Source: Acidobacteriaceae bacterium (GTDB lineage: Bacteria > Acidobacteriota > Terriglobia > Terriglobales > Acidobacteriaceae). From it: 64,000 bases of DNA. A program made the position numbers and the translations under genes. Under the pieces are notes generated by a model. That model had not been told where the DNA came from, did not search any database, and was given only the letters and a program-made list of their open reading frames with translations. Every line of letters starts with the position of its first letter. The first letter of the stretch is position 1. Where the stretch lies: the NCBI GenBank assembly GCA_028283655.1, contig JAPWKE010000003.1, forward strand, positions 2,728,001 to 2,792,000. The letters are read 5' to 3'. Shown here piece by piece: positions 18,150-27,083 of the stretch.

Positions 18150-20888
18150 ATGAAACTTCGCCACCTCCCATACTCGGCTTGTCTCGCTGCCCTTTCCTGC
18201 GTTCCGCTGCTCGTTGCCTCAACAAAGGCCGAAGCACAGCAGCCTGCGATCAGCCCGCGCGCAGTCTTCCTGCATCCCCCAGCAGAAGCGCGGCCGATGG
18301 TGCGCTGGTGGTGGTTTGGCCCTGCGGTTACGCACCCCGAGATTCTTCGCGAGCTGGAGCAGATGAAGGCCGATGGAATCGGCGGCGCGGAGCTTGCGTT
18401 CGTCTACCCGGAGTCGCTTGACGATCCGCCACGAGGCATCCACAACACAGCCTTCCTGTCGCCCGAGCACCTCAATGCGATTCGCTACGCACAGGTCGAA
18501 GGCCGACGACTTGGTTTACGCATCGACATCACCTTGTGCAGCGGTTGGCCTTACGGCGGACCGAAGACGACGCTTGCCGAAGCAGCAGGGCGCTTGCGGC
18601 TTCTAGAGCTTCCTCTAGCAGCCGATGCCACCACGGTGCCTGCCCCGAAGCTTGAAGAGGGCGAGAAAGTCATTGCAACGTTTCTCGCACCAGGCGAGCC
18701 GAAGCGCTGGTCAGCCTCGGATGCTCTCCGCATGCCTTCGAAGCTTATGCCTGCAAAGACATCGCGGGTTGTGCTCTTCTTCCTCTCTTCTCATACCCAT
18801 CAAAAGGTGAAGCGAGCTTCTGTGGGAGCCGAAGGATATGTGCTTGATCCGTTCAGCAAACAGGCTGTCGCGTCGCACTTGAAGAACGTAGGCACACCAC
18901 TGCTGAGCGCCTTTGGCAGCACACCACCCTATGCCATTTTTTCGGATTCGCTCGAGGCCTACGGCGCGGACTGGACACCGACGCTACCCGAAGAGTTCCG
19001 CAAGCGTCGAGGCTACGACCTGCTCGCGCATCTGCCAGAACTCTACGCAGGGGGCACTGCTGCGGCCGAGTGCGTGAGGCATGACTGGGGGCGCACGCTT
19101 ACAGAATTGGTTGACGAGAACTACCTCACGCAAATCAATGATTGGGCACGCGCACACGGCACGCGCTTCCGCTCCCAGACCTATGGTGAGCCTGCCGTTT
19201 CCCTTGCGAGCCAACGTTTGGTGGCGCTGCCCGAAGGAGAAGGGCCGCAGTGGCGAGCGTTCTCGACGTTGCGCTGGGCCAGCAGCGCGAACCATCTCTT
19301 TGGCAATACGGTCACCTCTGGCGAAACGTATACCTGGCTGCATTCACCGGTGTTTCGCGCGACCCCGCTCGACATGAAGGCGGAAGCCGATATCGACTTC
19401 CTGATGGGAGAGAACCAGCTTATCTTTCACGGCTGGCCGTACTCCGCGCCAGGCGCGGGTGAGCCAGGGTGGTCGCTCTATGCAGCTGGCGCGTTCAACG
19501 ATCACAATCCATGGCATCCCGTGATGCCTGCCGTTACCGAGTACATCACGCGGCTTTCGGCCCTGCTTCGACTGGGGAAACCAGCCAACCAGGTGGCGCT
19601 GCTGCTGCCTACGGATGACGCCTGGGCAAGCTTCAAGCCAGGCAAGGTCACCGTTACCGGTGCAATGCAACACCTGATTCCTGCTGAGCTTCAGTCGGCG
19701 ATTCTGGCTGCGGGGTACAACGACGACTTCGTCGACGCGGACACGATTGATCGCCTTGGCGTGCGCTATCCCCTGCTTCTTATCCCACCAACTGAGCGCA
19801 TTCCCATCACAACGCTGAAGCAGATTGCAAGCTTCGTCGCGGGTGGTGGCCATGCTCTTACAATCGGCCATCAGCCCGCACTGAATGCAGAGGGTGAGGC
19901 GTTAAGCGCACAGGAGCAAAGCATCCTCACAGGCTTTCCGCATGTGGCCAATATCGCTGACGTTCCTGCGGCGCTTCATGCCCTTCTGACTCCCGACCTG
20001 GTTCTTCATAGCGACGATGCGAAGACGGCCGAGACTCTCGGCTTCATCCGCCGCGAACTGCCGGGCGCAGACATTTATTACGTGGTGAACACCGGAAATA
20101 CACCCGTAGACACGAGCATCACGCTGGCCTCCAGACATCCGTACGCAGAGCAGTGGAACCCGGATACGACAGTTGCTGCGGCCGTGCCTCGTGAGCAGCA
20201 GGAGCTTCATCTGGCACCGTACGCGTCCACTCTTTTCGTCTTCACGGAAGCGAAGAGCGCCCACAACAACGCGTTCTCCTCGGCTCACGTACTGGCCGAC
20301 CTCACGCATGATTGGAACATCCGCTTCGTCGGCGCGAAGATCACGCGCGAAAACGCCGATCTATCTGATTGGGCGGCATCCCCAGCCACGGAACACTTCT
20401 CGGGCGAAGCGGTTTACAGCCACACATTGCAGCTTGCAGACGTGCCCCGCGGCCGTATTCTTTTCGCGATTGATGGTGGCAGACCTTTGCTGGACGCATC
20501 AACCAACAGCAAACGCGAGGCGCCTGCTCTTGGTGCGAATGGTTTGCCGAATCCGCTCATTACGCGTACGGGGCCTGGCATGAGCGCGCACTTTGACCCG
20601 CCCGTTCGGGAGGCCGCGCTGCTCATTGTGAATGGGAAGCCTGCTGGAGCATTGTGGCACCCACCGTATCAACTTGATATCGCTCCGCTGCTGCAAACAG
20701 GAACGAACACTATCGAGTTGCACGTCTTCAATACGGCACTCAACGCATGGTCCGCGCTACCGCCACACGATTACAAACCGCTCACCGAACGCTACGGGAA
20801 TCGCTTTCAGATGCAAGATCTCGACAAGGTTCAACCGCTCCCGTCGGGCATCTTCGGAACCATCACGCTCGTCAACGAGGCACCATGA
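18150..20888 (+). CDS. Alpha-L-rhamnosidase, GH106 family
   Basis: A 912-aa secreted enzyme with a signal peptide at about 1-29 (ending STKAEA). The GH106-typical opening PMVRWWWFGPAVTHPEILRELEQMK precedes a barrel region with DITLCSGWPYGG, RSQTYGEPAV and GENQLIFHGWPYSAPG. A C-terminal beta-sandwich carbohydrate-binding-like region runs from about 720 (RGRILFAIDGG, REAALLIVNGKPAG, GTNTIELHV). GH106 enzymes remove alpha-L-rhamnose from rhamnogalacturonan and other plant polymers, which fits RhaT/RhaM. I took ATG 18150; its Shine-Dalgarno is weak. I cannot assign the catalytic glutamates with certainty. It probably forms a transcript with the GH105 gene 88 nt downstream. Confidence 0.85.
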   Translation: MKLRHLPYSACLAALSCVPLLVASTKAEAQQPAISPRAVFLHPPAEARPMVRWWWFGPAVTHPEILRELEQMKADGIGGAELAFVYPESLDDPPRGIHNTAFLSPEHLNAIRYAQVEGRRLGLRIDITLCSGWPYGGPKTTLAEAAGRLRLLELPLAADATTVPAPKLEEGEKVIATFLAPGEPKRWSASDALRMPSKLMPAKTSRVVLFFLSSHTHQKVKRASVGAEGYVLDPFSKQAVASHLKNVGTPLLSAFGSTPPYAIFSDSLEAYGADWTPTLPEEFRKRRGYDLLAHLPELYAGGTAAAECVRHDWGRTLTELVDENYLTQINDWARAHGTRFRSQTYGEPAVSLASQRLVALPEGEGPQWRAFSTLRWASSANHLFGNTVTSGETYTWLHSPVFRATPLDMKAEADIDFLMGENQLIFHGWPYSAPGAGEPGWSLYAAGAFNDHNPWHPVMPAVTEYITRLSALLRLGKPANQVALLLPTDDAWASFKPGKVTVTGAMQHLIPAELQSAILAAGYNDDFVDADTIDRLGVRYPLLLIPPTERIPITTLKQIASFVAGGGHALTIGHQPALNAEGEALSAQEQSILTGFPHVANIADVPAALHALLTPDLVLHSDDAKTAETLGFIRRELPGADIYYVVNTGNTPVDTSITLASRHPYAEQWNPDTTVAAAVPREQQELHLAPYASTLFVFTEAKSAHNNAFSSAHVLADLTHDWNIRFVGAKITRENADLSDWAASPATEHFSGEAVYSHTLQLADVPRGRILFAIDGGRPLLDASTNSKREAPALGANGLPNPLITRTGPGMSAHFDPPVREAALLIVNGKPAGALWHPPYQLDIAPLLQTGTNTIELHVFNTALNAWSALPPHDYKPLTERYGNRFQMQDLDKVQPLPSGIFGTITLVNEAP

Positions 20889-20976
20889 GGTGTTGCCGCG
20901 CATCGGACTGTCCATTTCGCGGCGACGCTTGCAGCGCATACCCACAAAAAGCTCCACACAAGTACGAGGATTGATC

Positions 20977-22581
20977 GTGCCCAAAACTTCTGCCCGTTCC
21001 GCTCTGCTTTTCAGCGCGTTTGCTCTCGCCTCCAGCATCGGAGTCGCCCAGCAAAGCAAATGGCCTCAGCCTACTGCGCCGATGCAGGCTGGTATCGACA
21101 AAGACACATCGCGCCACTTTGGCGATGCTCCTGTCGACCCCGGACCGCTTGCCAGTGATCTGTCTCCGGCACTCACCCCCGCGGCCATCGATGCGGCAAC
21201 GCGCAAGGTTGCGGACTGGCAATTGCGCGTCTCCGAGCCGTACTTCGAACACATCTGGACGTGGAGTGTTCTTTACTCCGGCTTCATTGCGGCTTCCGAA
21301 TCTACCGGCGACCCGAAGTACCGCGAGGCCATGCAGCACATGAGCGAACACTTTCACTATGAGCTTGCCGGGCGCACGCCCAACGCGGACACGCAATCCA
21401 TCGCACAGACGTATCTCGAGCTCTACATGCTGCAGGCAGCACACGATAGAGCATGGTCACCGGACCTCAATCAGACGATGGTTGCACCGACCCGAGCAGA
21501 CCTCGACAATGTCATCAATCTGCCGACGGTTCGTGCGGGCGATCCTCGCATCCCATGGTGGTGGTGCGATGCCCTCTTCATGGCGCCGCCTGTGTGGGCG
21601 CGGATGTATGCCGTTACGGGCGACCACAAGTACATCGACTATCTCGACAAACAATGGGCCAACACCTATGCCGTGCTGTGGGACGCAGACGAGCACCTCT
21701 ACGCGCGCGATGAAACGTTCAAATCGCAACGCAGCCTGAACGGGAAGAAGATTTTCTGGTCGCGCGGCGAAGGCTGGGTAATGGGCGGCCTGGCGCGCAC
21801 GCTCGAGTACCTACCGAAGGACGATCCCCGGCGTGCTTTCTATGAACAGAATCTGCGCGACCTTGCCGCCGCAGTCACCAGGCATCTCGATCCGAAGACG
21901 CATCTACTGCACGCAAGCCTTCTTGACCCCGAGCACTTCCCGCTCGACGAAACGTCTGGCTCGGCGCTGTATCTATACGGACTGGCGTGGGGTGTGAATG
22001 AGGGCGTGCTCGACGCGAAGACGTATCGCCCTGTTATCGACAAGGTGTGGGCAGGCTTGCTGCACCATGTTTATGCGGATGGCCGCTTCGGCGGCATTCA
22101 ACAGACAGGCGCAGAGCCTGCGTTCTATCCACCGTCCGCGTCTTTCACCTACGGCGTTGGTGGCTATCTGCTTGCAACCGCAGAGCTCAAGCGCATGTCG
22201 CTGGGTCACCATGCGCCTCCGCGTCTGGCACAGCAGTTGCCGCCTTATACGAAGCAGTTGCCTTCGTCCAAGGCTCCCAGCGCAACGACCGACCCAGCCA
22301 ACCATGCGCATATCGAGCTGCCAACGCCGGCTGATCCAAACTTGCAAAATCTCATCCTTGTCGGCGACTCTACCGTGCGCAACGGCAAAGGCGATGGAGC
22401 CAACAACCAGATGGGATGGGGCGATGAGCTTGCCCAGTACTTCGACCTCTCCAAAATCAACGTAGTGAATCGCGCGATCGGCTGGCCGCAGCTCTCGCAC
22501 CTACATCACCGAAGGCCACTGGGCGTCGACCCTGCCCTACATCCGCACTGGAGATGTTGTGCTGATCCAGTTCGGGCATAA
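20977..22581 (+). CDS. GH105 unsaturated rhamnogalacturonyl hydrolase fused to a CE12-type esterase (frameshifted at 22483)
   Basis: The N-terminal part (signal peptide about 1-24, then about 60-410) is a GH105 hydrolase of the YteR/YesR type. These enzymes remove unsaturated galacturonic acid from rhamnogalacturonan fragments by hydrating the double bond. Visible landmarks are WTWSVLYSGF, NADTQSIAQTY (D138), IPWWWCDALFMAPP (D198), FWSRGEGWVMGGLARTL and ASFTYGVGGYLLA. A linker rich in P, S and A leads into an SGNH esterase with LILVGDSTV (S465). An extra T at 22483, between codons for IG and GRSSRTY, shifts the frame; translation then continues in the wrong frame to a stop at 22581. GTG 20977 follows ACGAGGA. 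Confidence 0.85.
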   Translation: MPKTSARSALLFSAFALASSIGVAQQSKWPQPTAPMQAGIDKDTSRHFGDAPVDPGPLASDLSPALTPAAIDAATRKVADWQLRVSEPYFEHIWTWSVLYSGFIAASESTGDPKYREAMQHMSEHFHYELAGRTPNADTQSIAQTYLELYMLQAAHDRAWSPDLNQTMVAPTRADLDNVINLPTVRAGDPRIPWWWCDALFMAPPVWARMYAVTGDHKYIDYLDKQWANTYAVLWDADEHLYARDETFKSQRSLNGKKIFWSRGEGWVMGGLARTLEYLPKDDPRRAFYEQNLRDLAAAVTRHLDPKTHLLHASLLDPEHFPLDETSGSALYLYGLAWGVNEGVLDAKTYRPVIDKVWAGLLHHVYADGRFGGIQQTGAEPAFYPPSASFTYGVGGYLLATAELKRMSLGHHAPPRLAQQLPPYTKQLPSSKAPSATTDPANHAHIELPTPADPNLQNLILVGDSTVRNGKGDGANNQMGWGDELAQYFDLSKINVVNRAIGWPQLSHLHHRRPLGVDPALHPHWRCCADPVRA

Positions 22582-23089
22582 CGATAGTGGTCCGCTCGAC
22601 GATGCTGCCCGTGCACGCGGCTCCATGCCGGGCGTAGGGGACGAGACACGCGAGATTGAGAACCCCGTGATGAAGCGCCATGAAACCGTGCATACCTTCG
22701 GTTGGTATCTCACGCAGTATGTGCGCGAGATTAAAGCTCGTGGGGCAACGCCTGTTCTTTGCTCCATGATTCCGCGCAAAATCTGGGTTGATGGCAAGGT
22801 GCAACGCACCACCGACACCTATCGCGGCTGGACTCGCACGATCGCAGAGCGCGAGCACGTTCCATTCCTCGACCTCAACGAGATCATCGCGGAGAAGTAT
22901 GACGCTCTGGGGTCCGCAGCCGTCGAGCCGCTCTTCGGAGACGAACACACGCACACCACAGCGGCGGGTGCAATCCTCAACGCTCAAGCCGTCGTTGCCG
23001 GTCTGAAGGCGATGCCGAACGACCCTGTGGCCAAGGACTTCTCCGCGCAAGGAGACTCCATTCGTGCGTTCTCCCCTGCCTCAAAATAA
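22484..23089 (+). pseudogene. C-terminal part of the CE12-type rhamnogalacturonan acetylesterase, out of frame with its N-terminus
   Basis: Reading resumes at 22484 with GRSSRTYITEGHW, the second conserved block of rhamnogalacturonan acetylesterases. It continues through VVLIQFGHNDSGPLDD (block with the oxyanion Asn) to FGDEHTHTTAAG, which carries the catalytic Asp and His, and ends at 23089. Removing the single T at 22483 would join it to the upstream frame and give one uninterrupted GH105-CE12 protein of about 703 aa. The downstream part is well conserved, so either the mutation is recent or the base is a sequencing error. A GTG at 22559 could start a shorter product, but it would lack the nucleophile. 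Confidence 0.8.
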
Positions 23090-23106
23090 TCATTACCCCA
23101 ACAAAC

Positions 23107-23154
23107 AAAACACGCTGTATGCCTGCGATTCCAGCCAGGCATACAGCGTGTTTT
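23107..23154. terminator. Bidirectional terminator
   Basis: Perfect 19-nt arms (23107-23125 and 23136-23154) with a 10-nt loop. T-rich on the plus side (TTTTTGTT) and A-rich on the other, so it can end both the GH105/CE12 transcript and the convergent porin transcript. Confidence 0.88.
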
Positions 23155-23176
23155 TGTTACAGCGTAGAGCAGCGTT

Positions 23177-24583
23177 TTAGAAGAAGATTCCAGCCTGAAT
23201 CAACAGGTTCAGAGAGCTCTTCGCCTTGGGAGCGATCTCCGGGCCGTTGGTGTAGCTGATACCCGGGGACAGATAAAAACCGCGAGCCATACGAGCGGTG
23301 TAGCTTGCCGTCAGACTTGTGGCGCTGTTCCAGTACTTCTCACCAGCCGCAGCCGCCTGATACTTCGCATAAGGGCTGTAGGTAGTGTGCGAGGAGACGA
23401 TGCTCGCCATGTCCATGGGGCGCCGTGCAAACGGGCTGATCATGTAAACGCGCGCTTCGTAGTACTGCGTGTAGGAGTTCTGAACAGCCGGCGCATACAT
23501 CGCGGAGAAACCGCCGTAGATACCGCGGTACGGAGCGGCCTTGTCCGACTTCCAGAGCTGACGATCCGCGAGCAGGTAGCCGAGGTAGTTGTTCGTCGTC
23601 TGGCCACCCGTCTTCAGGTTCGTGAAGTGAGTGGTGTTGTACATATAGCCGCCACGCAGCCACATCTGATTGTGGTCCTTGTCAGAAGCCTGCTGATAGC
23701 CACCCTCGTAGATCGTCAGCAGACCATCTCCCTTGGGCTTGAAGCGCAGACCGATGGTGTCGCGTCGAGCCTGCTCTACGCCACCCTTCGGGTCCATCGA
23801 ACGCTGGAAGCTGTACTTGGTGTAAAGCTTCTTGGTCCAGTGATAGTTCACGTTAAAGGCGGGCGTCGTCATCGGCAGGTACGACATACCCACTTCAAAC
23901 GGCAGCGAAGCAAACACACCGAGCGAGCCCGATGAAGCCTGTCCACCAATAGCCGTACCAACAAACTCGAAGTCGTTGTCGATGTAGCCGCCCTTCAGCT
24001 CGAGTTTGTTGTGGAAGAGGCTCTGGTAGTAGCTGATGTTGCCGAAGCCAATATCGTTCGGGCCGCCAGCGTTCCAACTGATCTTCTGAATCGTGCCCAT
24101 GATCTCAAGCTGTCCACCGCGAATGCCGAGCTGACGCAGATCCCATGTCAGCACAGGATAATGCGAACTCTTCCATGTGGGGCGCTGACCGGTGAAGGTC
24201 TGCTGCGCGAGGGGCACAGGAGGAGAAGTGGTGTTGTAGGTGAATTCGTTATCGTCGATATCGAAGAGGCCGATGCCCTTGCGTGCCAGTGCCTGGCGAA
24301 CAGGGTTTTTCAGGCCAAAGAGCATCTCGGAGAACGGCGGCAGCTTGAGGTACGTGCCACGGAAGTTGAGATCTTCGATGTCGCGGCCACCGGGGTGCTC
24401 GTAGTCATAGGGCTTCGGCTCGGCGGCCTTTACCGCCTGGGCCTGCGGACCGATGGACGACGAAGAGTCCGTGCTGCTCTGCTGCGCTACAGCCGTTGAG
24501 GCAAGAGCCAGCAGCAGAGCCACTCCTGCTCCGGCCTTCTTGCCATGAGCAAGGATGCGTTGTTGAGTTTCGTGGAGGTACAT
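23177..24583 (-). CDS. Carbohydrate-selective porin, OprB-like
   Basis: A 468-aa secreted protein with a signal peptide (about 1-33, hydrophobic core GAGVALLLALASTAVA) and alternating aromatic/hydrophobic beta-strand composition ending in IQAGIFF with a terminal Phe, as in outer-membrane barrels. Sequence features such as LTWDLRQLGIRGGQLEIMGT and the C-terminal GFYLSPGISYTNGPEI fit the OprB family, which lets mono- and disaccharides cross the outer membrane. It is the second gene after a GH3 glycosidase on the same strand (75 nt apart), suggesting uptake of the released glucose or oligosaccharide. The sugar is not identified. Confidence 0.8.
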   Translation of the reverse strand: MYLHETQQRILAHGKKAGAGVALLLALASTAVAQQSSTDSSSSIGPQAQAVKAAEPKPYDYEHPGGRDIEDLNFRGTYLKLPPFSEMLFGLKNPVRQALARKGIGLFDIDDNEFTYNTTSPPVPLAQQTFTGQRPTWKSSHYPVLTWDLRQLGIRGGQLEIMGTIQKISWNAGGPNDIGFGNISYYQSLFHNKLELKGGYIDNDFEFVGTAIGGQASSGSLGVFASLPFEVGMSYLPMTTPAFNVNYHWTKKLYTKYSFQRSMDPKGGVEQARRDTIGLRFKPKGDGLLTIYEGGYQQASDKDHNQMWLRGGYMYNTTHFTNLKTGGQTTNNYLGYLLADRQLWKSDKAAPYRGIYGGFSAMYAPAVQNSYTQYYEARVYMISPFARRPMDMASIVSSHTTYSPYAKYQAAAAGEKYWNSATSLTASYTARMARGFYLSPGISYTNGPEIAPKAKSSLNLLIQAGIFF

Positions 24584-24614
24584 AAGTTTTCTCTTTCTTT
24601 ACAAACACGGGGAG

Positions 24615-24655
24615 AAGCCGGATGCCACAAGGCCTTCGCCTTGGAGCATCCGCTT
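24615..24655 (-). repeat. Intercistronic stem-loop between GH3 and OprB genes
   Basis: Nested pairing: 24615-24618 with 24652-24655, 24620-24625 with 24646-24651, and 24629-24633 with 24638-24642. It begins 4 nt after the GH3 stop codon. No T-run follows on the minus strand, so it looks more like an mRNA-stabilising or partial-attenuation hairpin than a full terminator. Confidence 0.5.
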
Positions 24656-24658
24656 CGA

Positions 24659-26890
24659 CTACTTCAACGACACAGCGTTGTTGAGGGTAAGGTCGCGTGA
24701 AGAAGCACCAACCAGCACACGATAGGAACCAGGCGTAAGCTGCCAGTCGTTCTTCGCGACATCGAAGAGCGACAGCATCTTGCGGCTGACCGTGACCGTG
24801 GCTTCCTTGCTTTCGCCCGGGGCAAGAGCCAGCTTCGACCAACCCACCAGACGATGTGGCGGCTCACCAGCTGCGGAAGGAAGCTCAGCATAGACCTGTG
24901 CGATCTCCTCACCAGCGCGCTTGCCTGTGTTGCGAACCGTGAAGTGAACGGTCAGGCCTTCAGCCGTGGGCTCAACGGAGAGCTTCGAGTAAGCATAGGT
25001 GGTGTACGAGAGACCAAATCCGAACGGGAAGCGAACGTCCTTGTGTTCTGCGTCATACCACTTGTAGCCAACCTTCAGCTTCTCGTCGTAGTGAACGTTG
25101 AAGGTGGGCAGGCCGTTGCCGAGATCACGCATGAGATCGGTGAGCGACTCGCCCTTCTTGATCGTCGGCTCCGAAGCCTTCGGCGTCGGAACGAGTTCGG
25201 GACGGGGCAGATCCGCCTCTGCAATGGGGAACGTAACAGGCAGCTTTGCTGTCGGGTTCACTGCACCAGAAAGCACGCGGGCAAGAGCCTCGGCTCCACG
25301 AATGCCGGGGAACCAGGCCTCGACAATGCCGCTGACCTTCGGAGCCCAGGGCATAACGATCGGTCCGCCGGATTCAACAACTACGACGGTCTTCGTGTTC
25401 GCCGCGCTCACGGCGTTGATCAGCTTCTCCTGATCGGGGCTGAGGTGCAGCGTCTTCTGGTCAAAGCCTTCTGCCGACCACTGGTAGCCGAAGACAATCG
25501 CAACGTCGGAGTTATGAGCGAGCTTGGCAGCTGCGTTCACATCGCTACCGCTGTTGAAGGTGACGCTCGCATTGGGGAACTCAGCACGAATCGCCGCCAG
25601 AGGAGCATCGCGGAACCAGGCCGGACGGATGAACGAGTCAAACACGCCGTTGCCCGGAGGAGGAGGAGGAACCGGCGTGCCGCCTGCAGGATCTACCTGT
25701 GCGGAGCCGCCACCACCAACCACGCCGACATCCGCATGACCGCCGATGATAGCGATCTTAAGAGGCTGTACGGGGTTCAGCGGCAGGAGGTTGCCCTCGT
25801 TCTTTAGCAGCACGATGCTCTTCTCTTCCAGAGCCTGCGCCACCTTGTAGCCATGATCGACGTCGACGACGCCCTTCTCAGCTGGGTGATCGATGATGCC
25901 ACTGGAGAACTCTGCGCGCAGAATGCGTACGACGTGGTCATCGAGTTCGGCCATCGAAACTTCGTGATCTTCAACGGCCTTCTTCAGCGGTGCGCCGTAG
26001 AAAAAGTCGTTCGGCTGCTCCATATCGAGGCCTGCGTGCGAGGCCTTCACCGCGCTGTGCGTGCCGCCCCAGTCCGAAAGCACGAAGCCGTCGAAGTGGA
26101 AGTCGCCCTTGAGGACATCCTTCAGCAGATAGTCGTTCTCGCAGGCGTGGTCGCCATTGACAAGGTTGTAAGAGCACATCACGGCAGAAGGCTTGGCGAT
26201 GCCGAGCGCAATCTCAAACGCTAGCAGATCGCTCTCGCGCATGCTGCGCTTGTCGATGATGGCATTGACGGCGAAGCGGCCGTTTTCCTGGTCATTGATC
26301 GCATAGTGCTTGATGTCGCTAATGACATGCTGCTCGCGCTCACCCAGCATCAGGTTGCCGTCCATCGTCCCAGCGAGCAATGGGTCTTCGCCGGCGTACT
26401 CGAAGGTGCGACCGTCACGCGGCTCTCGGGTCAGGTTCACGCCGCCGCCGAGGGTCATGTTGTAGCCCTGCAGGCGAAGTTCGGTCGCAATCAGCGCACC
26501 GTACTCATACGCCGAGTGCGGCTCCCAAGAGCTCGTTGCTCCCAGAACGCTGGGCAGCGCCGTGGAGTAGCGTCCGTTCGCCGCACTGCGGGTCACGCCA
26601 TATGCTGCGTCCGCCATCTGGATCGCCGGGATGCCGAGACGCGGCACACCAAGCGTCTGACCTGCGCCGCCGTTCGAGCTTGCCGGGACACCTTCTTCAC
26701 CGGGCATACCGTAGCCGTGAACGAGGCCGATCTTTTCATCCAGCGTCATCTCTTTCAGGACGAGGTGAGCGCGCTGATCCGGGGTGAGGGACTTGTTGTC
26801 CCACGCATGCGTCTGGGCCGAGAGGCTCGGCACGAGCGTCGCGGCGAAAGCAAGCGGCAGACCCCAGCCAAGCAAATTCGAATTCTTCAT
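24659..26890 (-). CDS. GH3 beta-glucosidase, secreted
   Basis: A 743-aa GH3 enzyme with a signal peptide (about 1-25), the (beta/alpha)8 domain with GVPRLGIPAIQMADAAYGV, the substrate-binding KHY motif (SDIKHYAIND), and the nucleophile block GFVLSDWGGTHS (D273). The second domain contains VVVVESGGPIVMPW and a proline-rich loop (GTPVPPPPPGNG). The C-terminal fibronectin-III-like domain starts near 620 (RFPFGFGLSYTTYAYS). It would hydrolyse terminal beta-glucosides in the periplasm. ATG 26890 follows a GGAAGGAAG site. The gene precedes the OprB-like porin on the same strand and is divergent from the membrane protein at 27084. A LacI-type dyad lies at 26927-26939. Confidence 0.93.
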   Translation of the reverse strand: MKNSNLLGWGLPLAFAATLVPSLSAQTHAWDNKSLTPDQRAHLVLKEMTLDEKIGLVHGYGMPGEEGVPASSNGGAGQTLGVPRLGIPAIQMADAAYGVTRSAANGRYSTALPSVLGATSSWEPHSAYEYGALIATELRLQGYNMTLGGGVNLTREPRDGRTFEYAGEDPLLAGTMDGNLMLGEREQHVISDIKHYAINDQENGRFAVNAIIDKRSMRESDLLAFEIALGIAKPSAVMCSYNLVNGDHACENDYLLKDVLKGDFHFDGFVLSDWGGTHSAVKASHAGLDMEQPNDFFYGAPLKKAVEDHEVSMAELDDHVVRILRAEFSSGIIDHPAEKGVVDVDHGYKVAQALEEKSIVLLKNEGNLLPLNPVQPLKIAIIGGHADVGVVGGGGSAQVDPAGGTPVPPPPPGNGVFDSFIRPAWFRDAPLAAIRAEFPNASVTFNSGSDVNAAAKLAHNSDVAIVFGYQWSAEGFDQKTLHLSPDQEKLINAVSAANTKTVVVVESGGPIVMPWAPKVSGIVEAWFPGIRGAEALARVLSGAVNPTAKLPVTFPIAEADLPRPELVPTPKASEPTIKKGESLTDLMRDLGNGLPTFNVHYDEKLKVGYKWYDAEHKDVRFPFGFGLSYTTYAYSKLSVEPTAEGLTVHFTVRNTGKRAGEEIAQVYAELPSAAGEPPHRLVGWSKLALAPGESKEATVTVSRKMLSLFDVAKNDWQLTPGSYRVLVGASSRDLTLNNAVSLK

Positions 26891-26926
26891 GATTCTTCCT
26901 TCCTCGTTTGTGGCGGTCTAGGACTC

Positions 26927-26939
26927 GAAAACCGCTTTC
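26927..26939. promoter_or_regulatory. Candidate LacI-type operator upstream of GH3
   Basis: GAAAACCGCTTTC has GAAA/TTTC arms around a CG-containing centre, 37 bp upstream of the GH3 start. LacI-family operators often have this shape. The only LacI gene in the window is at 62560, far away, so the link is speculative. Confidence 0.3.
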
Positions 26940-27037
26940 ATCAAACTCGCCCATAGTCGCGAACCTGCAGGGTTGTTTGGGAAGGATGGATACGGTAGTG
27001 ATGGCGTACTAAAACATAAACACTGCAATAAAAAGAC

Positions 27038-27052
27038 TTACGTTATACGTAA
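27038..27052. promoter_or_regulatory. Inverted repeat TTACGT-TAT-ACGTAA
   Basis: A 6-bp perfect dyad with a 3-nt spacer, 32 nt before ATG 27084. It overlaps the word AAGACTTACGT, which also occurs at 53963-53973 upstream of the paralogous gene at 54284. It may be an autoregulatory site. Confidence 0.4.
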
Positions 27053-27083
27053 CAAGCCACTTGATACACTGAAACAGGACAAA

